Origin: Kiritimatiellaceae bacterium
Lineage (GTDB): Bacteria; Verrucomicrobiota; Kiritimatiellia; Kiritimatiellales; Pontiellaceae
Assembly (NCBI GenBank): GCA_002691095.1
Contig: NZGU01000019.1
Span: forward strand, 5,857-22,720
Reading direction: 5' to 3'
Length of the DNA: 16,864 bases
The position numbers and the translations under genes are program-made. Positions 6,787 to 13,207 of the stretch are shown in pieces. Under the pieces are notes generated by a model. It was not told where the DNA came from. It saw only the letters and a list, made by a program, of their open reading frames with translations, and searched no databases. Positions within the stretch are counted from its first letter, which is position 1. Each line of letters opens with the position of its first letter.

Positions 6787-9540
6787 ATGGCGCAGAAGCA
6801 GTATGTTTATTTTTATGGTATCTCGAAAGAGTTGACCGAAGGTGACCGTTCCATGAAGGCGGTTTTGGGTGGTAAGGGTGCTAACCTGGCGGAGATGGCA
6901 AACGCGGGATTGCCTGTGCCTCCCGGATTGACCATTTCGACAGAGGCGTGTGCTTATTATTCGAAGACGGGCGGAAAAAATGCTCCGGAGATGGAGAAGC
7001 AACTGAAGAGTCAGTTGACCAAGCTTGAGAAGCAGATGGGCAAGAAGCTGGGAGATCCGAAAGATCCGCTGCTGGTTTCGGTTCGTTCGGGTGCAGCGGT
7101 TTCGATGCCGGGGATGATGGATACGGTATTGAATTTGGGACTGACGGATAAGTCGGTGCATGGGTTGATTGAGCAGTGTGGAAATGAGCGGACGGGCTGG
7201 GATTGTTACCGTCGTTTCATTGATATGTTTGGTGATGTGGTGATGGGGCCCTATACGGGTTTGAGCCATGAAGATTTTGAAGAAGAGCTGGTGAAGCTGA
7301 AAAAGAAATACAAAGCGGAACAGGATACGGATTTGACGGCTGCGCAGTTGAAAGAGCTGGTTGATACGTACAAGAAGGTGTATCTGAAGAAAGTGAAGAA
7401 GCCCTTCCCGCAGGATCCCTATGAGCAGCTGAACCTCTCTGTTTGCGCGGTATTCGGCTCTTGGAATTCTGAGCGTGCGGATAAGTATCGTCAGATCAAC
7501 AGAATTTCAGGTTTGTTCGGTACAGCGGTTAACATTTGTACCATGGTGTTTGGAAACATGGGGCCGAAGTCGGGCACGGGTGTTGCGTTTACGCGTGATG
7601 GTGGAACGGGTCACAGTAAGCCGATGGGTGAGTATTTGATTGATGCTCAGGGTGAAGATGTGGTGGCGGGTATTCGTACACCGAAAGATTTGGATGAAAT
7701 GCCGAACGAAGAGGATCCGGTTTGGGCTCCTGCATACAAAGAGCTGCAGCGGATTATGGCGAAGCTGGAGAAGCATTATAAGTATCCGCAGGATGTGGAG
7801 TTTACGGTGCAGGAAGGTAAGCTCTATATGTTGCAGACGCGGAATGCGAAGCGTACTGGATTGGCTGGTGTGCGTTGGGCTGTTGAAATGGCGACCGGTA
7901 AAGATTTCTACACGGGTGAGAGCCAGACAAAGATTCTATCTCAGAAAGAGGCGTTGATGTCGCTTTCGGGGGATGATCTTGAGCAGTTGCTCTTCCCGAT
8001 TTTTGACTCGGTAGCGGAGAAGAAGGCGACGGCGATTACGAGCGGGTTGCCGGCAGGTCCGGGAGCTGCGGTTGGTAAGATTGTATTTGAAGCGGCGACG
8101 GCTGAGGCGCTGGTTGAGAAGCAAGCGGATGAGCAGTTGATTCTGGTTCGTCATGATACCAGCCCGGAGGACGTGGGTGGTATGTGGGCTGCACAGGGCG
8201 TTCTAACATCGACAGGTGGCATGACATCTCACGCGGCGGTGGTAGCTCGCGGTTGGGGCAAATGCTGCATCTGCGGTGCGGGTGATCTGAAGATCGATTA
8301 TAAGAAGAAAACAGTCACGATTGGTCGGCGGGTTCTCAAAGAAGGCGATTGGATGAGTTTGAACGGTTCAACGGGATCGGTTTACTTGGGTCAGATCCCA
8401 ACGCAGGTGAGCCCGGTCGTGGCGGCTGTGGTTGATGGTAAAGCATCCGCTAAGAAAGATCCGATCTATAAGATGTATGCGGAAGTTTCTAAGTGGTCGG
8501 ATACGTATCGTAAGATGGGTGTTCGGACCAATGCTGACACGCCGAAGGATTCGAAAGCAGCTCGTGCATTTGGTGCGCAGGGAATTGGCTTGTGCCGTAC
8601 GGAGCATATGTTCTTCGAGGGAGATCGTATTTGGGCGATCCGTGAGTTTATCTTGGCAGAAGATGAGAAAGCGCGGCAGGGAGCCTTGGCGAAGTTGTTG
8701 AAGCATCAGCAGAAAGACTTTGAGGGAATTTTCAAAGCGATGGACGGATTGCCGGTAACGGTTCGGTTGCTCGATCCGCCGCTGCATGAGTTTGTTCCGC
8801 ATACGAAGAAAGATCAGCAGGAAATGGCGAAGCGACTGGGGGTTCCGGCGAAGAGAGTGGCGGATCGCGTTCAGTCGTTGCATGAGCACAATCCGATGCT
8901 GGGGCATCGTGGGTGTCGGTTGTCGATCACCTATCCTGAGTTGTGCGTGATGCAGACACGTGCGATTATTGGCGCGGCGTGTAAAGTGGCGAAGGCTAAG
9001 AAGGCTGTGAAGGTATTACCGGAGATCATGATTCCGTTGGTGGGCACGAAAGCAGAGCTTGATTTCCTTGAAACGATCGTTCGCAAAGAGGCGGATGCAC
9101 TCATCGAAAAATCGGGTGTGAAGGTGAAATATTTGGTCGGTACGATGATCGAAATTCCCCGTGCGGCGCTGACCGCTGATGAGATTGCGGAGAGTGCTGA
9201 GTTCTTTAGCTTTGGTACGAACGATTTGACGCAAATGACGTTTGGCTATAGCCGGGACGATATTGGTGGATTCTTGCCGGATTATCTGGATGAGAAGATT
9301 CTTCCGACGGACCCCTTCCAACAGTTGGATCAGACCGGTGTCGGTCAGTTAGTGAAGCTGGGTGTGGAGCGGGGTCGTGAGACACGTCCAAACCTGAAGT
9401 GCGGTATTTGCGGTGAACATGGAGGCGATCCTGAGAGCGTGAAGTTCTGTGCCAAGGTAGGGCTGGATTATGTGAGTTGTTCTCCGTATCGAGTACCGGT
9501 GGCTCGTTTAGCAGCCGCGCAGGCTGCGATACGTAGCTAA
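6787..9540 (+). CDS. ppdK: Pyruvate, phosphate dikinase
   Basis: This 917-residue cytosolic enzyme interconverts pyruvate + ATP + Pi with PEP + AMP + PPi. The N-terminal ATP-grasp part shows LGGKGANLAEMANAGLPVP near residue 28 and SVRSGAAVSMPGMMDT near 98. The swivelling phosphohistidine domain carries GGMTSHAAVVARG, with the phosphorylated His at 482 and Thr480 two residues before it (the position modified by the regulatory protein PDRP in plants and some bacteria). The C-terminal PEP/pyruvate barrel shows RTEHMFF, GTMIEIPRAAL, SFGTNDLTQMTFG and CGICGEHGGDP, with the catalytic Cys at 875. All active-site residues I can check are present and the length is normal. ATG 6787 has AGGAG at 6774-6778. 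Wobble positions carry more C (AAC, ATC, TTC) than in its neighbours, which suggests high expression. It stands alone between its own promoter region and a terminator. Confidence 0.98.
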   Translation: MAQKQYVYFYGISKELTEGDRSMKAVLGGKGANLAEMANAGLPVPPGLTISTEACAYYSKTGGKNAPEMEKQLKSQLTKLEKQMGKKLGDPKDPLLVSVRSGAAVSMPGMMDTVLNLGLTDKSVHGLIEQCGNERTGWDCYRRFIDMFGDVVMGPYTGLSHEDFEEELVKLKKKYKAEQDTDLTAAQLKELVDTYKKVYLKKVKKPFPQDPYEQLNLSVCAVFGSWNSERADKYRQINRISGLFGTAVNICTMVFGNMGPKSGTGVAFTRDGGTGHSKPMGEYLIDAQGEDVVAGIRTPKDLDEMPNEEDPVWAPAYKELQRIMAKLEKHYKYPQDVEFTVQEGKLYMLQTRNAKRTGLAGVRWAVEMATGKDFYTGESQTKILSQKEALMSLSGDDLEQLLFPIFDSVAEKKATAITSGLPAGPGAAVGKIVFEAATAEALVEKQADEQLILVRHDTSPEDVGGMWAAQGVLTSTGGMTSHAAVVARGWGKCCICGAGDLKIDYKKKTVTIGRRVLKEGDWMSLNGSTGSVYLGQIPTQVSPVVAAVVDGKASAKKDPIYKMYAEVSKWSDTYRKMGVRTNADTPKDSKAARAFGAQGIGLCRTEHMFFEGDRIWAIREFILAEDEKARQGALAKLLKHQQKDFEGIFKAMDGLPVTVRLLDPPLHEFVPHTKKDQQEMAKRLGVPAKRVADRVQSLHEHNPMLGHRGCRLSITYPELCVMQTRAIIGAACKVAKAKKAVKVLPEIMIPLVGTKAELDFLETIVRKEADALIEKSGVKVKYLVGTMIEIPRAALTADEIAESAEFFSFGTNDLTQMTFGYSRDDIGGFLPDYLDEKILPTDPFQQLDQTGVGQLVKLGVERGRETRPNLKCGICGEHGGDPESVKFCAKVGLDYVSCSPYRVPVARLAAAQAAIRS

Positions 9541-9565
9541 ACAGTGGAGCCAATCCAACATCGAG

Positions 9566-9596
9566 AAAGACCCGCTGTGTGGCGGGTCTTTTTTTT
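9566..9596 (+). terminator. Intrinsic terminator of ppdK
   Basis: A perfect 10-bp GC-rich stem (AAAGACCCGC at 9566-9575 with its complement at 9582-9591) and a TGTGTG loop lead into eight T residues (9589-9596). It is strong in the + direction. On the minus strand only a TCTTTCT follows, so it may stop the convergent gene at 9599 only partly. Confidence 0.92.
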
Positions 9597-9598
9597 GG

Positions 9599-9973
9599 TT
9601 ATCGGAATCGCCGGTGGAGATGCGAATGATCGTGGGCCTTCCCGATGGCTTGACGAAGGATGAAAAGTGTTTTGCCGGTGAGGTAGATAACGAAGAGGTG
9701 GTTTTGTTGTGTTGATTCAAGGATGTAGGCGTGGCTTGACTTTCTCTTTTGTAAGAGGAGGGTCTGTTCGTAGAGGTTTTTGATGGGGTTGAGCTCGGTG
9801 GGGGCGGCTAGGCGGGGGTAGCTTAGATGGCTGATAGCGAGTTTGTGGATCGGTATAATGCCGAAGAGTTTGTTGACGATGTTGTGATCTTCGATTTCAT
9901 ACGAAAAGAGGGCGTTTCGGCTGAGTCGCTGTCTTTTTGAAATAGCAGTTTTATTCAACATAGTTTTTTCCAT
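9599..9973 (-). CDS. Hypothetical protein, unrecognised small soluble protein
   Basis: I do not recognise this 124-residue product. From about residue 20 to 110 it has alternating hydrophobic stretches (LFSYEIED, GIIPIHKLAISHL, HAYILEST, LFVIYLTGKTLFIL) followed by a helical RQAIGKA and a His-rich end. That run of strands closed by a helix resembles a small PH-like barrel, which is only an impression. It is basic and lacks a signal peptide or membrane helix. ATG 9973 was chosen; ATG 9961 is possible, and neither has a strong ribosome binding site. The coding strand is A/C-rich, as expected for a minus-strand gene here. Its stop lies 2 bp from the ppdK T-run, so the two genes converge tightly. 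It could be spurious, but length and pattern favour a real gene. Confidence 0.6.
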   Translation of the reverse strand: MEKTMLNKTAISKRQRLSRNALFSYEIEDHNIVNKLFGIIPIHKLAISHLSYPRLAAPTELNPIKNLYEQTLLLQKRKSSHAYILESTQQNHLFVIYLTGKTLFILRQAIGKAHDHSHLHRRFR

Positions 9974-9992
9974 GCCTACCAACTGCAAGATG

Positions 9993-10050
9993 TAAAATAA
10001 TATAATATTTTTATAAGTAAACTATAAAAACTGTGAATATATGAGATAAA
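9993..10050. promoter_or_regulatory. AT-rich intergenic region between divergent genes, with probable promoters
   Basis: The 129 bp between the starts at 9973 and 10103 hold a very AT-rich block with many TATA-like hexamers on both strands, which is unlike the G-rich genes that follow. On the minus strand a TTTATA about 18 bp ahead of TATATT is a fair match for the hypothetical gene. On the plus strand no clear pair serves ddl. I see no palindrome that would be an obvious operator. Confidence 0.35.
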
Positions 10051-10102
10051 TTGAGGGCTGGGGGCTTGCGGTTGTGGATGAATTACTTCAGATTTTCCTT
10101 TC

Positions 10103-10999
10103 ATGAGAAGTGGTAAAAAAATTGGGGTGTTAATGGGCGGCGTCTCTTCGGAGCGGGAGATTTCATTGGCTTCTGGCGGCGCAGTGGCGGAAGGGCTACG
10201 ACGGGCGGGGTATGAGGTTTTGGAAGTGGATGTTACGAGTGAGGAGCTCGTATTCGAGACGCAGTTTGATCTGGCTTTTATTGCATTGCATGGGCGATTT
10301 GGAGAAGACGGAGGGGTGCAACAGCAACTGGTATCGTTGGGTATTCCGTTTACGGGTTCCTCTGCGGCATCTTGTGCGGTGTCGTTTGATAAGGTGAAAA
10401 CCCGAGCTGTTTTAGGTGATTTGGATGTGCCGGTGGCAGCGGGTGAGGTGCTAGGGGCAACAGATAGGGTGTCGTTGCCATTTCCGGTGGTGGTGAAGCC
10501 GCCCTGTGAAGGTTCGAGTGTGGGGTGTCATGTGGTTCGTTCGGAGGAGGAGTGGCTGGAGGCGGCATCGGATGCGCGGCGGTTTGGCGATGAGATTTTA
10601 GTGGAGCGGTTTATTGAGGGGCGTGAGTTAACGGTGGGGATTGTGGGAGATGTGGTGTTGCCGGTAGTGGAGGTGGTGCCGGAGGGGGATTGGTTCCATT
10701 TTGATGCGAAGTATCGGAGCGGGGCGACATCGTATGTGGTGCCGGCGGATTTGAGTGGATCGTTAGCCGCGCAGTTGCAGGCGTTGGCGTGGGATGTTTT
10801 TAGGGGATTGGATGCTGAGGGCATGGGGCGTGTGGATTTTCGGTTGCATCCTGAAGAGGGGCCGTTTGTGTTGGAGTTGAATGCGATTCCGGGGTTTACG
10901 GAGAGTTCTTTGCTGCCCAAAGCGGCGGCGGCGGTTGGTATATCTTTTTCGGAGTTGTGCAGTCGCATTGCTGAAGATGGTTTCTTGCGAAGCCGTTGA
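10103..10999 (+). CDS. ddl: D-alanine--D-alanine ligase
   Basis: This 298-residue cytosolic ATP-grasp enzyme joins two D-Ala to make the dipeptide that MurF adds to the peptidoglycan precursor. The N-terminus has LMGGVSSEREISL, with the Glu and Ser of the first substrate site. Next come LHGRFGEDG and TGSSAASCAVSFDK, then VVKPPCEGSSVG (Glu136, Ser138-Ser139) of the ATP/substrate loop. The C-terminal part has ELTVGIVGD, the omega-loop region around FDAKYRSGATSYVVPA, and the metal-binding GRVDFRL and LELNAIPGFTESS. Length matches the family (about 300-310). Only ATG 10103 is possible as a start, since an in-frame stop lies at 10079-10081. It has no Shine-Dalgarno match (the upstream bases are pyrimidine-rich). 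The gene sits 175 bp before mraZ, and its product feeds the murF at the far end of the same cluster. Confidence 0.97.
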   Translation: MRSGKKIGVLMGGVSSEREISLASGGAVAEGLRRAGYEVLEVDVTSEELVFETQFDLAFIALHGRFGEDGGVQQQLVSLGIPFTGSSAASCAVSFDKVKTRAVLGDLDVPVAAGEVLGATDRVSLPFPVVVKPPCEGSSVGCHVVRSEEEWLEAASDARRFGDEILVERFIEGRELTVGIVGDVVLPVVEVVPEGDWFHFDAKYRSGATSYVVPADLSGSLAAQLQALAWDVFRGLDAEGMGRVDFRLHPEEGPFVLELNAIPGFTESSLLPKAAAAVGISFSELCSRIAEDGFLRSR

Positions 11000-11026
11000 T
11001 GCTTTTATGGTAGGGGGAGGCGTGTG

Positions 11027-11085
11027 GGGCGGTAGCCCATGTGTGCGTGGGAAGCTGCTTTGCTTCACTATTTTCTGTTTTTTCA
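11027..11085 (+). terminator. Weak hairpin region after ddl, possible terminator or processing site
   Basis: Three short stems lie after the ddl stop: GGGC/GCCC (11027-11030 with 11035-11038), CCCATG/CGTGGG (11036-11041 with 11046-11051) and GAAGC/GCTTC (11051-11055 with 11062-11066). The first two share bases and exclude each other. The last is followed by a broken T-rich tract ending in TTTTTTC. None is a textbook terminator, so read-through from ddl into mraZ is likely. Confidence 0.35.
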
Positions 11086-11114
11086 AAAAAAAGGGGGAAT
11101 TCTGTCTATTTTTT

Positions 11115-11145
11115 TTGACATGCAGTGGAGTAATGTGGTTTGAAT
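11115..11145 (+). promoter_or_regulatory. Candidate promoter of the dcw cluster (upstream of mraZ)
   Basis: TTGACA at 11115-11120 is a perfect -35, preceded by a T-run. The -10 is less clear: TTGAAT (11140-11145, 4 of 6) at a 19-bp spacer, or AATAAT (11143-11148, 5 of 6) at a long 22 bp. Transcription would start about 20-25 bp before mraZ. I did not find the regularly spaced TGGGN repeats to which MraZ binds in other bacteria. Confidence 0.5.
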
Positions 11146-11174
11146 AATAGCGTAAGGGAGCGATATGGAGCATA

Positions 11175-11633
11175 ATGGTGAATATTGAAATGACTAATCA
11201 AGTGATGTTGGTGGGTTCTTTTACGCATCAGCTGGATGCGAAGCGGAGAATTATTTTTCCGTCAATTTGGCGTAATCTGGCGGGTTCGGCGCAGCAGTTA
11301 TATGCGTTTCCGCATCCTGAGCGGCCTTGTTTGTATCTCTATTTACAGGATGAGATGCTGCGGCGGATGGAGCGCTTGCGGGGGGTGGATGCGCTGGATG
11401 GAGAAGATCAGCAGGCGATTCGTTCGATTGTGGCAGGAGGAGAGCTGTTGCATTGGGATGTGCAGGGGCGTGTGCGGATTGGGGATCATTTGTTGCGGGC
11501 GATTGAGGCGCAGAGCCAGGTGGTTCTGGTGGGTGCACTGAGTCGGATTGAGGTGTGGAGTGCAGAGCGATTTGATTTGGCGTTACCGGGGAGTTCTACG
11601 GTGGCGGATGAGCTATTTTTTGGTGGTTATTAA
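11175..11633 (+). CDS. mraZ: Transcriptional regulator MraZ
   Basis: This 152-residue protein heads the dcw cluster, as MraZ does in most bacteria, where it is a DNA-binding regulator of its own operon. Two SpoVT/AbrB-like units are visible. The first is VGSFTHQLDAKRRIIFPSIWRNL (about residues 12-34) and the second is HWDVQGRVRIGDHLLRAI (about 93-110). A linker with EDQQAIRSIVAGG separates them. In most MraZ proteins the first unit reads D-x-K-G-R with a following P; here the Gly is Arg (residue 24). The second lacks the usual Pro after the strand. Start ATG 11175 has GGAG at 11167-11170 (4-nt gap) and GGGAG at 11156-11160; it gives ten residues before the conserved MLVGSF, which could itself start at 11205. 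The gene is followed by a strong ribosome binding site for the next small gene. Confidence 0.92.
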   Translation: MVNIEMTNQVMLVGSFTHQLDAKRRIIFPSIWRNLAGSAQQLYAFPHPERPCLYLYLQDEMLRRMERLRGVDALDGEDQQAIRSIVAGGELLHWDVQGRVRIGDHLLRAIEAQSQVVLVGALSRIEVWSAERFDLALPGSSTVADELFFGGY

Positions 11634-11634
11634 A

Positions 11635-11640
11635 AGGAGG
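11635..11640 (+). promoter_or_regulatory. Consensus ribosome binding site AGGAGG of orf61
   Basis: AGGAGG lies one base after the mraZ stop and 8 nt ahead of GTG 11649. It is the best Shine-Dalgarno sequence in the window and decides in favour of the GTG start over ATG 11655. Confidence 0.8.
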
Positions 11641-11648
11641 ATACAGAG

Positions 11649-11834
11649 GTGAGTATGTTTGATGTGGCGAGATATTTAAGTTATTCGAATTCAATTGATC
11701 ATGCGCGGGGCGAGGGTCGCTTGTTTACGTTGAAGGAGACGAATGTGGGATTGGGTCGTCTGTTGGGGGTGAGCCAAGATGGGGCGTTGAATGGAAAGCA
11801 TGGGTTGCATGCGGAGCCTGGAAAGGGACTTTAA
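11649..11834 (+). CDS. Unrecognised 61-residue protein encoded between mraZ and rsmH (orf61)
   Basis: I do not recognise this product. It begins MSMFDVARYLSYSNSIDHAR and has a Gly-rich second half ending HAEPGKGL. It contains no membrane helix, signal peptide or metal-binding motif. Evidence that it is a gene: a perfect AGGAGG at the right distance, an open frame that fills the whole gap between mraZ and rsmH, a TAA only 2 bp before the rsmH GTG, and wobble positions dominated by G and T like its neighbours. Translation would couple it to rsmH, whose own ribosome binding site lies inside its last codons. It could be a small regulator or scaffold, or a leader whose translation opens the rsmH site. 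A degenerate remnant of a larger gene is also possible. In the common dcw order mraZ is followed directly by rsmH. Confidence 0.65.
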   Translation: MSMFDVARYLSYSNSIDHARGEGRLFTLKETNVGLGRLLGVSQDGALNGKHGLHAEPGKGL

Positions 11835-11836
11835 TA

Positions 11837-12763
11837 GTGGGGCATGTTCCGGTCATGTTGCAGGCGTGTGTGGATGCACTGGTGCAGGAGCCGGATGGTT
11901 GTTATGTGGATGGAACCGTGGGGGGCGGAGGTCATACGGAGGCGATTTTGCAGCGGCTTAATGAGCGGGGGCGTGTGATTGGTTTTGATCGGGATATGGA
12001 TGCGATTGAGCGGGTGCGGTTGCGGTTGGGGGAGCATGAGCGGGTTTCGTTGGTGCATGAAAATTTTGCGATGATGGCGGATGCTTTGCGGGAGCGGAGT
12101 GTGAATGAGGTGGATGGTGTTTTTTTGGATTTGGGGGTGAGTTCGTTTCAGTTGGATGAGGCGGAGCGGGGATTTAGTTTTCAGGGGGAGGGGCCGTTGG
12201 ATATGCGGATGGATCAGTCGCAGGCGTTGAGTGCGCGCGAGTGGGTTGCGCAGACGGATGAGGGTGAGATGGCGGAGGTGATTTATCGGTTGGGTGAGGA
12301 GCGGTCGGCACGGCGGATTGCACGGGCGATTTGTGAGCGGCGGGAGGTGCGCCCTTTTGAGTTGACGAGTGATTTAGCGGCGGTGGTGGAGCGGGTGAAG
12401 GGAGGTCGGCGGGGACGGCGGTTGCATCCGGCGACGTTGACGTTTCAGGCGATTCGGATGGTGGTGAACCGGGAGTTGGAGAGTTTGGAGCGGGTGTTGG
12501 GTGAGATGTTGTTGCGGATTCGGGTGGGGGGTCGGTTTGTGTTGCTGACGTTTCATAGTTTGGAGGATCGGCTGGTGAAACAGTTTTTTAACCGGCATGT
12601 GCGACGGGAGGTGGCGCTGCAGGCGGGGGGTGTGCAGGTGGAGGGGGAGCGACCGTTTGTGCGTTGGATTTCGAAGAAGCCGCTGATGGCATCGGAGGCG
12701 GAGATGGCGGAGAATTCGCGGGCGCGGTCGGCGAAGTTGCGAGTGATTGGGGTGGAGGGGTAG
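11837..12763 (+). CDS. rsmH: 16S rRNA (cytosine(1402)-N(4))-methyltransferase
   Basis: This 308-residue SAM-dependent enzyme (formerly MraW) methylates N4 of C1402 in the 16S rRNA decoding site. It opens with the typical HVPVML, then the SAM motif DGTVGGGGHTEAIL (about 29-42) and GRVIGFDRDMDAI. VDGVFLDLGVSSFQLD follows, then FSFQGEGPLDMRMD. The C-terminal half shows HPATLTFQAIRMVVNRELESLE, LLTFHSLEDRLVK and the end motif SRARSAKLRVI. All are family hallmarks and the length is normal. The GTG start at 11837 has AGGGA at 11824-11828 with an 8-nt gap. The coding strand is extremely G-rich and C-poor. It sits 2 bp after orf61 and 1 bp before the ftsL-like gene. Confidence 0.97.
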   Translation: MGHVPVMLQACVDALVQEPDGCYVDGTVGGGGHTEAILQRLNERGRVIGFDRDMDAIERVRLRLGEHERVSLVHENFAMMADALRERSVNEVDGVFLDLGVSSFQLDEAERGFSFQGEGPLDMRMDQSQALSAREWVAQTDEGEMAEVIYRLGEERSARRIARAICERREVRPFELTSDLAAVVERVKGGRRGRRLHPATLTFQAIRMVVNRELESLERVLGEMLLRIRVGGRFVLLTFHSLEDRLVKQFFNRHVRREVALQAGGVQVEGERPFVRWISKKPLMASEAEMAENSRARSAKLRVIGVEG

Positions 12764-12764
12764 G

Positions 12765-13130
12765 ATGGCTGCGAAGAAGAGAGGGCGAAGTAAGCGTAGG
12801 CAGGAGGTGCAGGTGCCGTTCCCGACGTTGTTGGTGGGGGTGTTGGTTTTCTTGGTGGTGATTGGTGCGGGGTATATGTCGATCAATATTCGGTGTGCGG
12901 GGCTTGGCAAGGCGATTAAGACGCAGGAGAGTGTGTTGGCGGAGGCGCGTAAACGGTTGATGGTGGAGATGGATATGTGGTCGAGCCGTACGGCCCCGAT
13001 TAATTTGGAGCGGGCGTTGGTGCATCATGGATTAGAGATGGAGATGCCGGAGAGTGATCAGGTGATTCGGATTGAGGCGTTGGAACGGGCGGGTGAGCAG
13101 GTGGTGAGGGTGAATGGTCGCATTCGCTGA
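12765..13130 (+). CDS. ftsL: FtsL-like bitopic division protein
   Basis: This 121-residue protein has a short, very basic cytoplasmic start (Lys/Arg-rich, residues 1-17), one transmembrane helix (about 19-42, PFPTLLVGVLVFLVVIGAGY), and an extracytoplasmic part. The latter is helical and charged, with heptad-like spacing (residues about 50-75), and ends in a short strand-like tail. FtsL diverges too fast for certain recognition, so the call rests on topology, size and the conserved position between rsmH and ftsI. FtsB-like proteins share the topology. In the divisome FtsL pairs with FtsB and FtsQ and activates FtsWI. ATG 12765 has GGAGG at 12754-12758 with a 6-nt gap and follows the rsmH stop by 1 bp. 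A terminator-like hairpin lies between this gene and ftsI. Confidence 0.8.
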   Translation: MAAKKRGRSKRRQEVQVPFPTLLVGVLVFLVVIGAGYMSINIRCAGLGKAIKTQESVLAEARKRLMVEMDMWSSRTAPINLERALVHHGLEMEMPESDQVIRIEALERAGEQVVRVNGRIR

Positions 13131-13155
13131 GGTGCGAGTTGAGGGGATGGATTTG

Positions 13156-13190
13156 ACCCGTTTTGCTGCGTTTCAGTGAACGGGTTTTTT
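13156..13190 (+). terminator. Intrinsic terminator-like hairpin between ftsL and ftsI
   Basis: ACCCGTT (13156-13162) pairs with AACGGGT (13179-13185), with a second inner stem GCTG/CAGT (13165-13168 with 13174-13177; one G-T pair) and a CGTTT loop. Six T residues (13185-13190) follow. This is the form of a rho-independent terminator, and it lies in the middle of an otherwise tight operon. The ftsI ribosome binding site starts three bases after the T-run, so the hairpin may be an attenuator or set the ratio of ftsL to ftsI. Confidence 0.7.
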
Positions 13191-13193
13191 ATT

Positions 13194-13200
13194 GGGAGAG
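13194..13200 (+). promoter_or_regulatory. Ribosome binding site that decides the ftsI start
   Basis: GGGAGAG lies 7 nt ahead of GTG 13208. The only upstream alternative, TTG 13163, would be inside the terminator hairpin and has only a weak GGATGG before it. Confidence 0.65.
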
Positions 13201-13207
13201 TGAATTA

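Noticed and set aside
11025..11052. TGGGG and TGGGA as MraZ operator repeats
   Set aside because: They are 23 bases apart start to start, not in the short regular spacing known for MraZ sites, and such words are common in this G-rich DNA.
10881..11147. Plus-strand open frame running from the end of ddl into the intergenic region
   Set aside because: Most of it overlaps ddl in another frame, no good ribosome binding site precedes its inner ATG codons, and the product has no recognisable pattern.
12374..13028. Two long minus-strand open frames opposite rsmH and ftsL
   Set aside because: They encode Pro/His/Arg-rich low-complexity peptides, which is what G-rich coding strands give when read backwards.
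13163..13207. TTG 13163 as the ftsI start
   Set aside because: It lies inside the terminator hairpin and has no good ribosome binding site, while GTG 13208 has GGGAGAG and begins at the normal basic segment.
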